A stretch of DNA of 64,000 bases from Geodermatophilus obscurus DSM 43160 (GTDB lineage: Bacteria > Actinomycetota > Actinomycetes > Mycobacteriales > Geodermatophilaceae), in the NCBI RefSeq assembly GCF_000025345.1, contig NC_013757.1, forward strand, positions 2,852,001-2,916,000. Reading direction: 5' to 3'. Positions 61,803 to 64,000 of the stretch are shown piece after piece (the first letter of the stretch is position 1; every line of letters begins with the position of its first letter). The notes under the pieces were generated by a model, which was not told the DNA's origin, made no database searches, and was given only the letters and a program-made list of their open reading frames with translations. The position numbers were made by a program, and so were the translations under genes.

Positions 61803-63170
61803 TCACTTCGACTCCCGCTCCCGGTAGCGCTCGGCGACGTCCTCGGCGAGCTGCTGCCCCCGTTCGAGCGCCTCCTCCACGGTCGTCCGGCCGGCGATCG
61901 CGGAGCTGACGTCCTGCGAGACCTGGGTGGCCAGGTCCGGGAACTCCGGGATGCCCATGAACTGGATCCCGGGTGCGGGGCGGGGCTGCACGCCGGGGTC
62001 GTTCGGGTCGGCGGCCTCGATGGCCGCCAGCGTGGGCTCGGCGAACGCCGAGGCCTCCGCGAGGTAGTCGGGGTTGTCGTACGTCGACGCCCGCTTGCCC
62101 GCGGGGACCTTCGACCAGCCCAGCTCCTCGCCGACGAGCTGCTCGTACTCCGCGCTGGACGCCCAGGAGATGAACTCCCACGCGGCGTCCTTCTTCGCAC
62201 TGGCCTGCTGGATGCTCCAGGACCACGCGTACAGCCAGCCCGAGCTGTCGGTCTCGACCACCGGTGCCGCGACGTAACCCATCTGGCCCTTGACCGGCGA
62301 GTCCGCCGCCTCCAGCGACCCGGCGGCCGAGGTGGCGTCGTACCACATGGCGGCGTTGCCCTGGATCACGTTGTTGAGGCACTCGGTGAAGCCCGCCTGC
62401 GGTGCACCGACCTCGCCGTGCTCGCGGACCAGGTCGACGTAGAACTCGGTGGCCTCGCGGAACTCCGGGCTGTCGACACCGGGCTCCCAGTCCTCGGTGA
62501 ACCAGGTGCCGCCGAAGGTGTTGACCACCGTGGTCAGCGGCGCGAACAGCTGTCCCCAGCCGGGCTGGCCGCGCAGGCAGATCCCGGCCATCCCGGGCTC
62601 GGCGCCGTCGACCTCCGCCGCGATGTCCGCGACCTCCTGCCAGGTCGGGTTCGCCGGCATCTGGATGCCGGCCGCGTCCAGGACGTCCTTGCGGTACATG
62701 AGGAACGAGGACTCGCCGTAGAACGGCTCCCCGTAGAGCCGGCCGTCGTCGCCGGACAGCGACGCGGTCAGCGGCCCGAGGACGTCGTCCTGGTCGAACT
62801 CCGCATCCGCCGCGACGTACTCGTCCAGCGGGGCGATCCACTCGCTCCGGGCGTAGATGGGGATCTCGAAGTTGCTCAGGGTGGCGACGTCGTACTGCCC
62901 CGCCTGGCTGGAGAACTCCTGGCTGATCTTGTCCCGGACGTCGTTCTCGGGCAGCACCGTGTAGTTCACCGAGATGCCGGTCTTGGCGGTGAAGTGCTCG
63001 GCGGTGAGCTGCTGCAGGTCGACCATCTGCGGGTTGTTGACCATCAGCACGTTGATGCTGTCCGGCCCACCGCCGGTTGGTCCCCCACCCCAGCCGGCAC
63101 ACCCGCCGACCCCCACGGCCAGTGCGGTCGCCGTCGCGGCGGCGAGCGCAGGTCGCACCTGTCTGTGCAC
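61803..63170 (-). CDS. Polyol/sugar-binding lipoprotein of ABC importer (family 1 extracellular solute-binding)
   Basis: The 455-aa product starts with a GTG at 63170 (GAGGAGGA upstream). It has a lipoprotein signal (VRPALAAATATALAVGVGGC, Cys near residue 24) and a family-1 solute-binding domain: INVLMVNNPQMVDLQQLTAEHF, VATLSNFEIPIYARSEWIAPLDEY and AAWEFISWASSAEYEQLVG. The long length and sequence style match SmoE-like sorbitol/mannitol binding proteins. It is the first gene of the minus-strand operon. Confidence 0.92.
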   Translation of the reverse strand: MHRQVRPALAAATATALAVGVGGCAGWGGGPTGGGPDSINVLMVNNPQMVDLQQLTAEHFTAKTGISVNYTVLPENDVRDKISQEFSSQAGQYDVATLSNFEIPIYARSEWIAPLDEYVAADAEFDQDDVLGPLTASLSGDDGRLYGEPFYGESSFLMYRKDVLDAAGIQMPANPTWQEVADIAAEVDGAEPGMAGICLRGQPGWGQLFAPLTTVVNTFGGTWFTEDWEPGVDSPEFREATEFYVDLVREHGEVGAPQAGFTECLNNVIQGNAAMWYDATSAAGSLEAADSPVKGQMGYVAAPVVETDSSGWLYAWSWSIQQASAKKDAAWEFISWASSAEYEQLVGEELGWSKVPAGKRASTYDNPDYLAEASAFAEPTLAAIEAADPNDPGVQPRPAPGIQFMGIPEFPDLATQVSQDVSSAIAGRTTVEEALERGQQLAEDVAERYRERESK

Positions 63171-63203
63171 GAGGCAGTCCTCCTCGGGGCCGACCCCGCA
63201 GTC

Positions 63204-63311
63204 GCTCATGTGAGCAGAGGAGGTCTCAGATGTGTGTGGCGTGAGTCTCACTCCGCCGAGTGACGGCGTCAAGGGGTGTGCCATAGTGAGCAGCTAGACG
63301 CTCAGATGAGC
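63204..63311. promoter_or_regulatory. Divergent promoter region with two GCTCANNTGAGC palindromes
   Basis: Perfect palindromes GCTCATGTGAGC (63204-63215) and GCTCAGATGAGC (63300-63311) lie 34 bp before the lipoprotein start and 12 bp before the SorC gene start. A further palindrome GTGAGTCTCAC (63241-63251) lies between. These are good candidates for binding by the adjacent SorC-type regulator. Confidence 0.7.
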
Positions 63312-63323
63312 AGGAGTGAGTCC

Positions 63324-64000
63324 ATGGCAGAGGTCCTCGACGGCCCGGCGCGGGTCGTCCTCACGGCATCCGTCGCACGGCGCTACTACCTCGACGGCCG
63401 GTCGAAGGTCGAGATCGCCGAGGAGTTCGGCCTCAGCCGCTTCAAGGTCGCCCGGCTGCTCGACGCGGCCCGCACGAGCGGGCTGGTGCGCATCGAGATC
63501 CGCCACCAGGGCGAGATCGACGTCGACCTGTCGGCGCGGCTGCAGGACCGGTTCGGCTTGCAGCACGCGGTCGTCGTCGACATCCCCGACGACGACGCCG
63601 ACTCCCTTCGCGGACACCTCGGCCGGGCGGCGGCCCGGCTGCTCGCGGAGATCATCACGCCGCAGGACGTGCTCGGTCTCGCGTGGGCCCGGGCGGTGAG
63701 CGCGATGGCCCGGGCGCTGCCGCCGCTGCCCGGGACGCCGGTCGTCCAGCTCACCGGAGCGCTCTCGCTCCCGGACGGACCCGACACCTCGGTGGACGTC
63801 GTCCGGGAGGTGGCCAGCGCATCGGGCGGCGCGGCGCACGTCTTCTACGCGCCCTTCACGGTCCCCGACGCGGCCACCGCGCGGGCCCTCCGGGGTCAGC
63901 CCGAGGTGGCGCGCGCCTTCGCCCAGCTCCCCCTCGTCACCAAGGCCGTGGCCGGGGTCGGTCTCTGGAAGCCCGGCGGGTCCACCCTGTACGACGCCCT
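63324..64000 (+). CDS. SorC/DeoR-type sugar-binding transcriptional regulator (cut by window end)
   Basis: The first 225 residues are visible. A helix-turn-helix (YYLDGRSKVEIAEEFGLSRFKVARLLDAAR, residues about 22-51) is followed by the start of a sugar-binding domain with VDLSARLQDRFGLQHAVVVD, VLGLAWARAVSAMARAL and VVQLTGALSLPDG, typical of SorC-family effector domains that sense phosphorylated sugars. The ATG at 63324 follows AGGAG. It is divergent from the polyol operon and is very probably its regulator. Confidence 0.9.
   Translation, partial: MAEVLDGPARVVLTASVARRYYLDGRSKVEIAEEFGLSRFKVARLLDAARTSGLVRIEIRHQGEIDVDLSARLQDRFGLQHAVVVDIPDDDADSLRGHLGRAAARLLAEIITPQDVLGLAWARAVSAMARALPPLPGTPVVQLTGALSLPDGPDTSVDVVREVASASGGAAHVFYAPFTVPDAATARALRGQPEVARAFAQLPLVTKAVAGVGLWKPGGSTLYDA

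Noticed and set aside
1-64000. CRISPR arrays, tRNA or rRNA genes, prophage
   Set aside because: I saw no regularly spaced repeats, no tRNA-like cloverleaf or rRNA sequence, and no phage structural genes. The only clear mobile element is the IS5-family copy at 14763-15676.

Overview
This is a very GC-rich actinobacterial chromosome segment with frequent GTG starts, GTGA/ATGA stop-start overlaps and purine-rich ribosome-binding sites. Gene content and style suggest a soil or rock actinobacterium, and Geodermatophilaceae (Blastococcus, Geodermatophilus, Modestobacter) would fit. That placement is inferred from style and was not tested by any search.

Layout. (1) 1-10973: a complete myo-inositol catabolic operon. 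A divergent GntR/UTRA regulator (minus) faces iolC, a Cgl0159-type aldolase, iolB, iolD, iolE, iolG, iolH and iolA, all on plus and mostly overlapping. (2) 10974-18200: a scarred segment. It holds a frameshifted Gfo/Idh/MocA oxidoreductase, an isomerase remnant, an overlapping LacI-DeoR regulator pair, an IS5-family element with a frameshifted transposase, an intact MFS sugar/inositol transporter and a decayed second iolC. It reads like a former second inositol/sugar locus. (3) 18210-23170: a FUSC-family membrane protein, a tautomerase, and an isomerase/oxidoreductase pair facing a LacI repressor across two identical 14-bp palindromes. (4) 23240-34401: a self-sufficient P450 (P450-reductase-ferredoxin fusion), three modules of Gfo/Idh/MocA dehydrogenases and a TIM-barrel isomerase, two LacI regulators, an aldo/keto reductase and a phytanoyl-CoA-dioxygenase-like oxygenase. 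(5) 34607-38907: a ribose/fructose/inositol-type ABC importer and another Gfo/Idh/MocA enzyme. (6) 39017-55928: mostly unrelated genes, namely a thioesterase, an NTF2-like protein, a secreted GDSL lipase, a family-A polymerase, a cupin, VapBC, an Rv1733c-like membrane protein, an MBL hydrolase, an acyl-CoA dehydrogenase, a polyol dehydrogenase with a HAD phosphatase, a GAF-ANTAR regulator, a P-type ATPase and a PAS-GGDEF protein. (7) 56129-64000: a polyol ABC-transport and oxidation operon (mannitol-type dehydrogenase, MsmK-like ATPase, zinc alcohol dehydrogenase, two permeases, lipoprotein) divergent from a SorC-type regulator cut by the window end.

How it works together. The window specialises in taking up and oxidising cyclic and linear polyols. 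Three importers feed NAD-dependent dehydrogenases, isomerases and the iol pathway, which ends at acetyl-CoA/propionyl-CoA through IolA. Control is modular, with nearly every block sitting beside its own GntR, LacI, DeoR or SorC regulator and a visible inverted repeat. An ATGTCC-type motif links the iol operon, the tautomerase and the inositol-type ABC importer. A TTAAAGCGCTTTAA-type motif links the P450 with a LacI-controlled oxidoreductase/isomerase pair. A GC-rich hairpin that begins at a stop codon recurs four times in the first 23 kb.
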